Origin: Rhizobium sp.
Lineage (GTDB): Bacteria; Pseudomonadota; Alphaproteobacteria; Rhizobiales; Rhizobiaceae
DNA length: 64,000 bases
Assembly (NCBI GenBank): GCA_019739215.1
Contig: JAHHDR010000036.1
Coordinates: 62,001-126,000 of the forward strand
Reading direction: 5' to 3'
Under the pieces are notes generated by a model. It made no database searches. It saw only the letters and a list, made by a program, of their open reading frames with translations, and was not told the origin of the DNA. Below are positions 18,536 to 29,268 of the stretch, one piece after another. A program made the translations under genes and the position numbers. Numbering within the stretch: position 1 is the first letter of the stretch; each line of letters starts with the position of its first letter.

Positions 18536-20047
18536 TCAGGCGGCTTGCTGGAACGCGGTCTGGAACCAGGCTTCGAACTCGGCCTTCTGGGCATCGGTCA
18601 TGCGCAGACGCTCCTTCGTCCGTCGCCAGATCACGTCCTCCGCCGTCTGCGCCCATTCCTTGCGCACGAGGTAGTGGACCTCGGCCTCGTAGAGGCGGCC
18701 GCCGAAGTGTCGGCCGAGGCTGGCGAGCGAGGTCGCATCGCCGATCACGTCCGCCGTCCTGGCGCCGTAGAGGCGGCCATAGTGAGTGACGAGCTCTCGC
18801 GGCATCCAGGGATAGGCGGCCCGCAAAGTGTCGAAGAAACTGACATAGTCGGCATTGGGGATCTCCCCGCCCGGCAGCGTGGCGCCGGAGGTCCAGTCGC
18901 CCTTCATCTGCGGGAAGAAGGGGGCGAGACGCTGGATCGCGTGTTCCGAAAGCTTGCGGAAGGTGGTGATCTTGCCGCCGAAGACATTGAGCAGCGGTGC
19001 GCCGCCGGTCTCGTCGAGGTCGAAGACATAGTCGCGCGTGACGGCGGACGGATTGCCCTTGCCGTCGTCGAACAGCGGGCGGACGCCCGAAAAGCTCTCG
19101 ATCACGTCCGTGCGGCGAAGCTTCTCCTTGAAGTAGCGGTTTACGACCTTCAGCAGGTAATCGATTTCGCTCTCGTCGGCAGCGACATTCTCCGGCGCGC
19201 CGTCATAGGGGATGTCGGTGGTGCCGATCAGCGCCATGTCGCCTTCGTAGGGATTGATGAAGATGACGCGCTTGTCGTCGTTCTGGACGAGATAGGCATT
19301 CTGCCCCGACCAGAATTTCGGCACGATGATATGGCTGCCCTTGACCAGCCGCACCGAACGCTTGGAATTCGTGCCGGCGACGCGGCCGATGATGTCGTTG
19401 ACCCAGGGGCCGCCGGCGTTGACGACGGCGCGCGCCGTGACCTTGGTGACGAGGCCCGTGCGCGTGTCGCGCATCTCGATCGCCCATTGACCGCCCTCGC
19501 GCCGGATGCTGGAACAGGCGGTGCGGGTCAGTATCCTTGCGCCGCGCTCCGCGGCGTCGACCGCATTGAGCACGACCAGCCGGCTGTCATCGACCCAGCA
19601 GTCGGAATATTCGAAGCCCTTGGTATACTGGTCGAGGACCGCCGCACCTTCCGGGTCGCGCCGCAGGTCGAGTGTGCGCGTGCCGGGAAGGCGCTTGCGG
19701 CCACCGAGATGATCGTAGAGGAAGAGGCCGAGGCGGACGAGCCAGGCCGGGCGATCGTTCGGGCTGTGCGGCAGCACGAAACGCATCGGCCAGATGATGT
19801 GGCTGGCGGAATTGAGCAGCACCTCGCGCTCGATCAGCGCCTCGCGGACCAGCCGGAACTCGTAATATTCGAGATAGCGCAGCCCGCCATGCACGAGCTT
19901 GCCGGAGCGCGACGAGGTGCCCTGCGCAAGGTCGTCCTTCTCGCACATGATGACGGACAGGCCGCGCCCGGCCGCGTCGCGGGCGATGCCGGCTCCATTG
20001 ATTCCGCCGCCGATCACGAAGAGATCACAGGTTTGGGTTTCGGTCAT
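18536..20047 (-). CDS. eryB: L-erythritol-4-phosphate dehydrogenase (GlpD family)
   Basis: A 503-residue FAD-dependent dehydrogenase of the GlpD family that oxidises L-erythritol 4-phosphate to L-3-tetrulose 4-phosphate, probably at the membrane with electrons passed to quinone. The FAD motif GGGINGAGIARDAAGRG is at the N-terminus, followed by RSGKLVHGGLRYLE, and the GlpD C-terminal domain is present. The ATG at 20047 is chosen because AAGGAG lies six bases upstream and includes the alternative ATG codon at 20062. Operon position after eryA argues for erythritol rather than glycerol phosphate. Confidence 0.92.
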   Translation of the reverse strand: MTETQTCDLFVIGGGINGAGIARDAAGRGLSVIMCEKDDLAQGTSSRSGKLVHGGLRYLEYYEFRLVREALIEREVLLNSASHIIWPMRFVLPHSPNDRPAWLVRLGLFLYDHLGGRKRLPGTRTLDLRRDPEGAAVLDQYTKGFEYSDCWVDDSRLVVLNAVDAAERGARILTRTACSSIRREGGQWAIEMRDTRTGLVTKVTARAVVNAGGPWVNDIIGRVAGTNSKRSVRLVKGSHIIVPKFWSGQNAYLVQNDDKRVIFINPYEGDMALIGTTDIPYDGAPENVAADESEIDYLLKVVNRYFKEKLRRTDVIESFSGVRPLFDDGKGNPSAVTRDYVFDLDETGGAPLLNVFGGKITTFRKLSEHAIQRLAPFFPQMKGDWTSGATLPGGEIPNADYVSFFDTLRAAYPWMPRELVTHYGRLYGARTADVIGDATSLASLGRHFGGRLYEAEVHYLVRKEWAQTAEDVIWRRTKERLRMTDAQKAEFEAWFQTAFQQAA

Positions 20048-20105
20048 TTCCAGCTCCTTCATGCGCCGTTGCGGATGGGAGTCCCTCCGGCGCGCTTACT
20101 GTCTG

Positions 20106-21656
20106 CTATCGCGCTGCCAGAATGTCCCATGCGGGGGCGATGCCCCGCCGGATATCGGCATAGGCCGCGAAAAGCCTTTCCATGCGTTCGGTGTCGGCGG
20201 ACGACGGTCGTTCGGCCGCGCCAAGCTGCGGTGTTACCCAGTCCTCGATGCAATCGTCCATGGTCGGATAGGCGCCGATCGCAACGGCCGCCATCATCGA
20301 GGCGCCGGCGGCGCCCGCTTCCTCACGGGAACTGACACGCACCGCGCCGCCGACCGCCGCGCCGAGCGTGTTGCGCAATGCGCGGGAGCGGGCCGCGCCG
20401 CCGCTGACGCGCAGTTCGCCGGGCAGGTGCCCCATGGCCGCGTAGCAGTCGCGCGTCGCCATGCCGAGGCCCTCGACCACGGCCCGGACGAGATCGGGAA
20501 AGCGATGGCGGCTCGACAGGCCGCTGAAATTCGCCCGTGCCCGGGCATTGACGAACGGGCCGCGTTCGCCGGCCTCGGAAATATAGGGATGGTAGACGAT
20601 GTTTCCCGGCCGGCTCGCCGCGAACCAGCCGTCCACCCGGGCGATCATGTCGCCGAGACCGACATCCGTGCCGAATTCGCCGAGCAGGTCGGCGCCCGTC
20701 TGCAACAGCCAGTCGAGATTGATGGTGGCACCCATGTTGGTCTGGACCTGGGTGACGACGCCGGGGATGGGCAGGGCGATGACATAGCCGGTCCGCTCGC
20801 TGTTGAGCATGACCTCGTTCACGGGCTTGGCCAGCAGGTGCACGCCCGTCGAGCCGATGGCGGAAACCGCCGCATTGCGGCCCTGGCTGCGGACGCCGGC
20901 GCCGAGCGCGCTCATCACCATGTCGACATAGCCGAGGCAGACCGGTGTGCCGGCACGGAGACCCGAGGCCTGCGCGGCGTCCGAGGTCAGGGGATGGGTC
21001 GTCTCCGTGCCTTCGATGACATCAGGCAGCAGCGCGCGTCGGTGCGAGAGACCCAGCGCATCGAGCACGCCGTCGTCATATTGCCGCGTGCGGAAATTGC
21101 CGAATGTGAAGCTGACCTCCGAGGGGTCCGTTGCGCGGATCCCCGTCAGGTTGAGATAGAGCCAGTCCTTGCAATGCATCGCCGCCTCGGCGCCGTCGAG
21201 CAGGTCGCGGTAATTTGCGTCCATGTGGGCGAGCTGCGCGCCTTGCTGGCAGGTGTTGAGGCCGGTGCCGGTCGCCTCGAAGCGCCGGCGATCGGCATTG
21301 GACGACGCGAGCCGCTCCACGGTCGGTGCGGCGCGGGCGTCGAGCCAGAGCCAGGCGTCGGATACCGGCTTGTTGCCGCGCCCGACGAGCCATGTGCCGT
21401 CGCCCTGTGCCGTGACGGCCATCGCAACGGTGCGCCCCGCCAGGTTCTCGACCTTGTCGCCGAGTTCACGCAGGGCCGTGATGCAATCGAGCCAGGTCTG
21501 TTCGAGCGACTGGGTGACCGCACCGTCTTCGGCTGTGTGATAGGCGTTGCGAACGGAGGAGCTCGCGACCTGCCGTCCGGACAGCGTGAAGGCCACGGCC
21601 TTCATGACCGACGTCCCGGCATCGATGCCGACGATCAAATCTGCGTTGTCCGTCAT
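20106..21656 (-). CDS. eryA: Erythritol kinase (FGGY family)
   Basis: A 516-residue FGGY carbohydrate kinase that phosphorylates erythritol to L-erythritol 4-phosphate. The N-terminal VGIDAGTSVMKAVAF phosphate motif and C-terminal VSGGAARSRALRNTLG are family hallmarks. It is the first gene of the ery operon. The 721-bp gap upstream separates it from the divergent transporter operon and must hold its promoter. The ery gene order around it separates it from glycerol or xylulose kinases. Confidence 0.92.
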   Translation of the reverse strand: MTDNADLIVGIDAGTSVMKAVAFTLSGRQVASSSVRNAYHTAEDGAVTQSLEQTWLDCITALRELGDKVENLAGRTVAMAVTAQGDGTWLVGRGNKPVSDAWLWLDARAAPTVERLASSNADRRRFEATGTGLNTCQQGAQLAHMDANYRDLLDGAEAAMHCKDWLYLNLTGIRATDPSEVSFTFGNFRTRQYDDGVLDALGLSHRRALLPDVIEGTETTHPLTSDAAQASGLRAGTPVCLGYVDMVMSALGAGVRSQGRNAAVSAIGSTGVHLLAKPVNEVMLNSERTGYVIALPIPGVVTQVQTNMGATINLDWLLQTGADLLGEFGTDVGLGDMIARVDGWFAASRPGNIVYHPYISEAGERGPFVNARARANFSGLSSRHRFPDLVRAVVEGLGMATRDCYAAMGHLPGELRVSGGAARSRALRNTLGAAVGGAVRVSSREEAGAAGASMMAAVAIGAYPTMDDCIEDWVTPQLGAAERPSSADTERMERLFAAYADIRRGIAPAWDILAAR

Positions 21657-22137
21657 ACCCGGTCCTCCACCTGCCCGAACATTTCGATTCTTCGAAAGCG
21701 GCGCAGCTTACGCCTCCATGGACAAGTAGGCGACGGACCCCTCCGGCCCTCGCTGCCTTCCATGACGCGGATCTCACAACCCTGCGGCGTTGTGATGATT
21801 AATATACCACAGACCTATCATATGTCTCGCAAAAATTTTCGGAGTTTGAATTTTTTTTCACAGGGCGTTTCCGTGAACTTCGGCCGTGGAGCGTTTCGTC
21901 GGGTCAAGATTTTCGCGAGAAGGTTCCGCCGCGCGTTTCAGCGTCGATCATTCGCAAAAGGGCCTTAGAAAAGAATATTTCACTATGTTAAACAGTAAGT
22001 TGAGAAGGAATCTTGACAGATAAACAGCAGCCTTAGCACCTGCAAACAAGCGCAGGCGCAGTCTTCGCAACTGCGGAATGCACCAAAGGAGTGGGTTGGT
22101 TCTGGTCAGTAATGTTGACCTTTTCGGTGCTCCTGTC

Positions 22138-22151
22138 CTCCGATATCGGAG
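22138..22151. promoter_or_regulatory. Palindromic operator candidate, ery transporter promoter
   Basis: CTCCGATATCGGAG is a perfect 14-bp inverted repeat that ends 10 bp before the TTGACA of the transporter promoter. The position suits a regulator site; EryD is the obvious candidate, by inference. Confidence 0.45.
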
Positions 22152-22161
22152 AAATCCCCCG

Positions 22162-22190
22162 TTGACAGTCTGCGTTAAATTAACATATAT
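22162..22190 (+). promoter_or_regulatory. Sigma70-type promoter of the DUF2291-eryEFG operon
   Basis: TTGACA at 22162-22167, a 17-nt spacer and ATATAT at 22185-22190. It lies about 190 bp before the first gene, leaving a long leader. Confidence 0.6.
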
Positions 22191-22377
22191 ATCGCATCAG
22201 TTATCACGCACCCTCGCTAAAAGCAGAGGTTTTCGTGATCTTGCCGTCTGCGAGAGGAGATCGCACCGGTGATTGAATGGGAGGACGCCATGAAGACATC
22301 AGCGAAATGTCGCCTGCTCGCCGGCGATCCACCAATCTCTCGCCGTCTGTGCGTGCCCGTCCTCAAGGGAGGGCGTC

Positions 22378-23021
22378 ATGGCTGAAGTCGCAAGCGCCCC
22401 GTCAGCCCGTCCGAAGAGCTACCGCTGGATCAGCATCGCCACCGTCGTCGTCCTGGTTGGCGTCATGGCGCTGGACACGACCGTGGTACGGATCGGCTCG
22501 GAAAGCGACGTGCGCGAACAGAAATTCTCGCCGGAGACGTTTGGCTCCGAGCAGTTTCCGCTGATCAAGCAGAGCGTCGAGACGCGTGCGGTCGATGCCG
22601 TCGAGCTTGCGACGGCCATCGCTGCCGACAAGAAGGCGGCAGGCGAGAAATATGGTGTCAAGACGACGACAGGTCCGGTGCTGCCGGTCACGCTCACTGG
22701 GGTTCTCGGCGAGCGCAAGGCCAATTACAATGTCGTCGCGGTGGAAGGCCTCCCGCCCGAACTCACCGTTCGCATCCAGACCGGCCCGGCGCTGAACGGC
22801 ACCGATCTCCGCGACGCTACCGGGCAGATCGAGTTCGGCCAGTTCACCAACCAGATCGAGTATCAGGACGCCGGCTCGGCGATCAACAACGAGGTCAAGA
22901 AGCAGGTTCTCGCGGGCGTGGACCCGGCCCAGCTCACTGGCAAGACCGTCCACGTCATCGGCGTATTCAAGCTGGTGAATCCGAAGAACTGGATCATCAC
23001 CCCCGTGAGGCTCGAGGTCAA

Positions 23022-23025
<4 letters not shown>
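22378..23025 (+). CDS. DUF2291 protein of the erythritol transporter operon
   Basis: A 215-residue protein with one N-terminal membrane segment (residues about 18-37, ISIATVVVLVGVMALDT) and a soluble, probably periplasmic, domain carrying the DUF2291 pattern (IRTGPALNGTDLRDA-like strand, FGQFTNQIEYQDAGSAINNEV). It lacks a lipobox, unlike the paralogue at 35066. The ATG at 22378 follows AAGGGAGGGC. Its stop overlaps the ATG of eryE by 4 bp. A second DUF2291 gene is attached to the other CUT2 transporter in this window, which suggests a transporter accessory role (inference). Confidence 0.8.
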
Positions 23026-24563
<1,538 letters not shown>

Positions 24564-24585
24564 CCCGATTGGAGGAGCGCTGAAC

Positions 24586-25627
24586 ATGTCAGTCACAACA
24601 GCAAGCGACAGCAAACCCGCCGCGTCGGGCACCAAGCGCCGGAAGGGCGTCATCGAGCTCCTTTTCGAGGGCCGGGCGTTCTTCGCCCTAATCCTGATCA
24701 TCGCCGTCTTCTCGGTGATGTCGCCGAACTACTTCACGGTCAGCAATTTCCTGATCATGGCCTCGCATGTGGCGATCTACGGCCTCCTGGCGATCGGCAT
24801 GCTGCTTGTCATCCTCAATGGCGGCATCGACCTTTCTGTCGGGTCGATCCTGGCGCTGGCCGGTTGCGTGGCCGGCTTCATGATGAAGGGCGTGACGCTC
24901 GACTATTTCGGCGTCATCCTCTATCCGCCAGTCTGGGTGGTCGCGGTCCTGACCTGCGTCATGGGCGGCATCGTCGGCGCGGTGAACGGCGTGCTGATCG
25001 CCTATCTCCGTGTGCCGGCCTTCGTGGCCACGCTCGGCGTGCTCTATGTCGCCCGCGGCATCGCGCTGTTGATGACCAATGGCTTGACCTACAACAATCT
25101 CAGCGGCCGCCCCGAACTCGGCAACACGGGTTTCGACTGGCTCGGCTTCAACCGTCTTGCAGGCGTGCCGATCGGCGTGATCGTGCTTGCGGTCTTTGCG
25201 ATCGCCGTTCACATCCTGCTGGCGCGCACGGCATTCGGCCGCTGGCTCTATTCGTCCGGGGGCAATGAGCGCGCTGCGGAACTGTCGGGCGTTTCCCGTC
25301 AAGCGCGTCAAGATCACCGTCTACGTCCTTTCCGGCATCGCTGCTGCTGTCGCCGGCCTGGTCCTGTCCTCCCAGTTGACTTCGGCCGGTCCGACCGCGG
25401 GCACCACCTATGAACTGACGGCAATCGCCGCCGTCGTCATCGGTGGTGCCGCTCTTACCGGCGGCCGCGGCACGGTGCTGGGCACCATGCTCGGCGCCTT
25501 CGTCATCGGCTTTCTATCCGATGGTCTCGTGATCATCGGCGTGTCCGCTTACTGGCAGACTGTGTTCACCGGGGCGGTGATCGTCACCGCGGTCCTGCTC
25601 AACAGCATGAAATACGGTCGCCGCTAG
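24586..25627 (+). CDS. eryF: Erythritol ABC transporter permease (CUT2, frameshifted)
   Basis: A CUT2 permease of about 346 residues with 8-10 hydrophobic segments and the family motif GGIDLSVGSI. The ATG at 24586 follows GGAGGAGCGC. The frame breaks at 25292-25294 in GTTTCCC; with one T removed the reading becomes AELSGVPVKRVKITVYVLSG and runs on to 25627. The C-terminal part keeps GGAALTGGRGTVLGTMLG and the last membrane helices. A single insertion is the only defect, so the gene is probably intact in the organism. It works with eryE and eryG. Confidence 0.88.
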
Positions 25628-25724
25628 ACGCGACGACTTTACCGAACCTTGCCGCGATCGGGTGGGTCGTGGGAAGCATCGCCGCAGAAGCGGCAAACCG
25701 AGCTCAATCAAAGGGAGTGAGACT

Positions 25725-26672
25725 ATGTTTAAAAGAGGAATGCGTGTTCTTCTCGCCGCCGCGGCCGTTGCGCCGCTGCTGTTTTCGACCGCCTGGGCCG
25801 ACGGCCTGATGACGATCATCGTCAACGATCCGGCAAACCCCTACTGGTTCACGGAAGGCGAAGTCGCCAAGGCGACCGCCGAAAAGCTCGGCTACACCGC
25901 GACGGTTGCCGCCCACAAGGGCGATACCAATGTCGAGAGCAACCTGATCGATACCGCGATCACCAACAAGTCCGTCGCCATCATTCTCGATCCGGCCAAT
26001 GCCGACGGCTCGATTGGCGCGGTCAAGAAGGCGGTCGCCGCCGGCATTCCGGTTTTCCTGGTCAATGCCGAAATCAACCAGGAAGGCCTCGCCAAGGCGC
26101 AGCTCGTCTCCAACAATGCCCAGGGCGCAGCCCTCGGCGCGCAGCAGTGGGTCGAAGCCGTTGGCGACAAGGGCAAGTATGTCGAGCTGTTTGGCAACCC
26201 GGCCGACAACAATGCCGCCACCCGCTCCAACGGCTACGAGACGGTGCTGACCCAGTATCCCGACCTTGTGAAATCAGCCCAGGAAGTCGCCGACTGGGAC
26301 CGCACCAAGGGTCATGCCAAGATGCAGTCCATGCTTCAGGCCAATCCTGATATCATTGCCGTGATCTCGGGCAATGACGAAATGGCGCTCGGTGCGATTG
26401 CTGCTCTCAAGGAAGCCGGCAAGCTCGACCAGGTCAAGGTCGGCGGTTTCGACGGTTCGCCGGATGCGGTTGCCGCCATCAAGGCCGGCGAAATGCAGTA
26501 CACCGTCCTTCAGCCGGTCGCCGTGTTCTCCGAGGCTGCCGTCACCCAGGCGGACAGCTTCATCAAGAACGGCAGCACTGGCGCCGACAGTGAAAAGCAG
26601 CTCTTCGATTGCTTGCTGATCACCAAGGACAATGTCGACAAGTACACCGCTCCCTTCGTCCTGAGCGAATAA
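25725..26672 (+). CDS. eryG: Erythritol ABC transporter, periplasmic substrate-binding protein
   Basis: A 315-residue ribose-type (periplasmic-binding protein 4) receptor. A Sec signal peptide (MFKRGMRVLLAAAAVAPLLF, cleavage expected after AWA) precedes the mature start. Typical strands follow: IIVNDPANPYWFTEGE, VISGNDEMALGAI and KVGGFDGSPDAVAAI. The ATG at 25725 has an AAGGGAG site. It closes the transporter operon and is followed by a strong hairpin at 26685-26712. It is a paralogue of the receptor at 34051. Confidence 0.9.
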   Translation: MFKRGMRVLLAAAAVAPLLFSTAWADGLMTIIVNDPANPYWFTEGEVAKATAEKLGYTATVAAHKGDTNVESNLIDTAITNKSVAIILDPANADGSIGAVKKAVAAGIPVFLVNAEINQEGLAKAQLVSNNAQGAALGAQQWVEAVGDKGKYVELFGNPADNNAATRSNGYETVLTQYPDLVKSAQEVADWDRTKGHAKMQSMLQANPDIIAVISGNDEMALGAIAALKEAGKLDQVKVGGFDGSPDAVAAIKAGEMQYTVLQPVAVFSEAAVTQADSFIKNGSTGADSEKQLFDCLLITKDNVDKYTAPFVLSE

Positions 26673-26684
26673 GCCAGCCAGTCG

Positions 26685-26712
26685 GTCGGGCGCCGGTCCG
26701 CCGGCGCCCGAC
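26685..26712 (+). terminator. Strong hairpin after eryG
   Basis: A perfect 12-bp stem (26685-26696 with 26701-26712) and TCCG loop start 13 bp after the eryG stop. The following sequence is only weakly T-rich, so it may act as a terminator or as a 3' end stabiliser of the receptor mRNA. Confidence 0.6.
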
Positions 26713-26828
26713 CTGTCAATGTCCTGTCGTTCCGGCCCTTGCCGAGCTGCAGCGTTAGGCGGTCTTTACCGCGCGGCCCGATACGCGATACGAGACGTCA
26801 CATTCTCGATTTCAAGGCAGGGATCACG

Positions 26829-27668
26829 GTGAACAAGAAGGTCGACGTCAGGGAACTGCTTTCAGAGGAACTGCCGAGCGATAGCAGGCATGCGCGGCAG
26901 ATGGTGCGGCGCAAGCTGATCGCGGAAATGGTGATCGCTGAAGGCTCGATCCGTATCGAGGATATCACCGAACGCTTCGGCATCAGCCTGATGACGGCTC
27001 ACCGCGATGTCGACGAACTCGTCAGCCGCGGTCTCTTCCGAAAGACGCGGGGCATTGTCTCGGCGGCGCCGACCAGCCTTATCGAATCGAGCGACGCCTA
27101 TCGCGCAACCCGCCAGGCATCGGAAAAACGCGCGATCGCCAGGGCTGCGATGACCTTTGTCGAACCCGGCCAGGCGATGTTTCTCGATGACGCGACGACC
27201 GTCCACCAGATGGCGACGATGCTGCCGGCCAAGGTGCCGCTCACCGTCATCACCAACTCGCTGGTGCTGATCAACGACCTCAAGGACGTGAGCGACCTCA
27301 ACCTGATCTGTCTCGGCGGACAGTTCTACAATTGGTGCAATGCGTTCATGGGGCATATCACCACGGCGGAGATCCGGCGGTTGCGGGCGGATACGGTGTT
27401 CATGTCGCTGTCGGCGATCGTCGACGACGCCGTCTATCACCAGTCGCCGGAGACCATAGAGGTGAAGCGCGCGATGTTCGAAAGCGCGACCCGACGGATC
27501 CTGCTGTCCGATCACACAAAATTCGAGCGCCGCGCCCTGCATCGCTTCGCGGCGCTCGAGGAATTCGATGTCGTCATCGTCGACGAGGATACGCCGATCT
27601 CCCATCTCTCCCGTTTGCGGTCGAAGGGGATCAATGTGGTGGTGGCGGAAGAAGCACGCGCCGACTGA
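26829..27668 (+). CDS. DeoR-family transcriptional regulator
   Basis: A 279-residue regulator. It has an N-terminal DeoR helix-turn-helix (IRIEDITERFGISLMTAHRD, about residues 39-58) and the DeoR C-terminal sugar-phosphate sensor (DDATTVHQMATMLP, VITNSLVLINDL, then the usual DHTKFERRALHRFA). The GTG at 26829 is chosen because upstream in-frame sequence is arginine-rich and has no ribosome site. It heads a plus-strand group with an FGGY kinase, a GlpD-like dehydrogenase and a DhaKL kinase. It most likely controls that group and responds to a phosphorylated intermediate (inference). Confidence 0.87.
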   Translation: MNKKVDVRELLSEELPSDSRHARQMVRRKLIAEMVIAEGSIRIEDITERFGISLMTAHRDVDELVSRGLFRKTRGIVSAAPTSLIESSDAYRATRQASEKRAIARAAMTFVEPGQAMFLDDATTVHQMATMLPAKVPLTVITNSLVLINDLKDVSDLNLICLGGQFYNWCNAFMGHITTAEIRRLRADTVFMSLSAIVDDAVYHQSPETIEVKRAMFESATRRILLSDHTKFERRALHRFAALEEFDVVIVDEDTPISHLSRLRSKGINVVVAEEARAD

Positions 27669-27731
27669 GGCCACGCGTTAACGCGCCCTCCGGTCAAACT
27701 GGCTTCCGCGCCGTATGAAACGGAGGATTGA

Positions 27732-29255
27732 ATGCCCTCGATCATGGGGATCGACAGCGGCCTGACGGTCACGAAGGCGGTCATTTTCGACGCGGACGGC
27801 ACGGTTCTCTCCGTCGCGCGTCGCAGGGTGCCGCAGCTGATTCCCGAGCCGCGCCATGTCGAGCGCGACATGGATGGGCTCTGGACGGCCACGGCAGACG
27901 CGATCCGCGAGGCCGTCGCGACGTCGGGACGTCCGGCCGGCGATATCGTCGGCATTGCCGCCACCGCCCATGGCGACGGCATATATCTGCTTGGCAACGA
28001 CCTCAGGCCGCTCGGGCCGGCGGTCACCTCGCTCGACACCCGGGCGGGCCCGGTCGCCGACGTCTGGAACCAGGGTGACGTCGGTGCGCGGTCGCTGCAA
28101 CTGACCGGGCAGATGCCGCATGCCTCAGCGCCCTCGGCGGTGCTGCGCTGGATCCGCGACAATGAGCCGGACCGCTACGCGCGTATCGGCCATATGCTGG
28201 CGGCCAAGGACTGGCTGCGCTTCTGCCTCTGCGGCACGATCGGCACCGACCGCACCGAGGCCAGCACGTCCTTCACCAATGTCCTGACGCAGGACTACGA
28301 CCAGGAGGCGCTCGGCCTGTTCGGGCTTGAGGCGCTGGTTCGCGGCCTGCCTGACATGGCCGCATCCACAGAGATCGTCGGCAAGGTGACGCGGCAGGCG
28401 GCGGTGGAGACCGGCCTGGCTGAAGGCACGCCCGTCATGGCCGGCCTGCACGACGTCACGGCGTCTGCGCTCGGCATCGGTGGCTATCGCGAAGGCGTCG
28501 TCGCGGTGATCGCGGGCACCTATTCGATCAACGCGACCGTTTCGCGCGCACCCAGGATCGACCCCCGCTGGTTCTGCCGCAACGGTATCCTGCCCGGTGA
28601 ATGGAACAACATGTCGATCTCGCCGGCATCGACCGCGAATTACGACTGGTTCCTCGAGACTTTCTTCGCTCTCGAGATCCAGGCGGCGGAGGGAACGGGG
28701 CAGAGCATCCACGATCTCGTGGCCCGTGAATTCGAGGCGGCGAGCGGCCGGCCGTCGAGCGCGATCTTCCATCCCTACCTCTTCGGTTCGCCGCATGGCG
28801 GCGCCTCGAGCGCCGGCTTCAACGGACTCAACGCCTGGCACGATCGGGGAGATGCCATCCGTGCCGTGCTCGAAGGCATCGCTTTCAACCACCGCATCCA
28901 TGTCGATGCGCTGAAGGACGGGTTCACGCCCCGTTCGGCACGACTGACGGGCGGTATTTCGCGCATGCCTGCCATGGCCGGCCTGTTTGCGGATATTCTC
29001 GGGATGCCTGTAACGGCGACGGCGACCGAGGAAGCTGCGGCGTGGGGTGCGGCACTTTGCGCCGGGGCTGGCGCCGGACTCTTCGCCTCGCCGACCGACG
29101 ACCCGCGCGATCTTGAGAGCATCGAGACGACCTATGAGCCGGACAGCGTCCGGCAGGAGCGCTTGGACCGGAAATATGCGGTGTTCCTCGACATCGCCGA
29201 AGCCATGAAGCCGATCTGGCCGCGCCTTCAGGCGCTTGGCGCAGCCGGGCAATGA
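27732..29255 (+). CDS. FGGY carbohydrate kinase, LyxK-like
   Basis: A 507-residue FGGY kinase. It resembles L-xylulose kinase LyxK more than EryA by eye: HVERDMDGLW, AATAHGDGIYLLGND, EPDRYARIG and FHPYLFGSPHGG find close parallels there. The phosphate-1 motif GIDSGLTVTKAVIF and the C-terminal TGGISRMPAMAGLFA are intact. The ATG at 27732 follows ACGGAGGA. The dehydrogenase gene starts 13 bp downstream, so the sugar alcohol or ketose phosphate it makes is probably the next enzyme's substrate. The substrate itself is not predictable from sequence; a pentulose, tetritol or other polyol are open. Confidence 0.85.
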   Translation: MPSIMGIDSGLTVTKAVIFDADGTVLSVARRRVPQLIPEPRHVERDMDGLWTATADAIREAVATSGRPAGDIVGIAATAHGDGIYLLGNDLRPLGPAVTSLDTRAGPVADVWNQGDVGARSLQLTGQMPHASAPSAVLRWIRDNEPDRYARIGHMLAAKDWLRFCLCGTIGTDRTEASTSFTNVLTQDYDQEALGLFGLEALVRGLPDMAASTEIVGKVTRQAAVETGLAEGTPVMAGLHDVTASALGIGGYREGVVAVIAGTYSINATVSRAPRIDPRWFCRNGILPGEWNNMSISPASTANYDWFLETFFALEIQAAEGTGQSIHDLVAREFEAASGRPSSAIFHPYLFGSPHGGASSAGFNGLNAWHDRGDAIRAVLEGIAFNHRIHVDALKDGFTPRSARLTGGISRMPAMAGLFADILGMPVTATATEEAAAWGAALCAGAGAGLFASPTDDPRDLESIETTYEPDSVRQERLDRKYAVFLDIAEAMKPIWPRLQALGAAGQ

Positions 29256-29268
29256 CAGGACGGATGGA

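Larger units (their letters stand above)
21657..22377. other. Long divergent control region between eryA and the erythritol transporter
   Basis: A 721-bp non-coding stretch, clearly AT-richer than its surroundings between about 21790 and 22220. It holds a perfect 14-bp palindrome at 22138-22151 and a sigma70-like promoter at 22162-22190 facing the transporter. The eryA promoter should lie in its left part, but no convincing -35/-10 pair was picked there. No convincing gene was seen inside. Confidence 0.6.

Noticed and set aside
18536..21656. A glycerol operon (glpK-glpD)
   Set aside because: eryC, eryD, eryH and eryI follow in the known order, which identifies erythritol use.
18287..21968. 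Two long plus-strand open frames opposite eryB and eryA
   Set aside because: They mirror the codon structure of the ery genes, lack domains and ribosome sites, and the opposite strand encodes clear enzymes.
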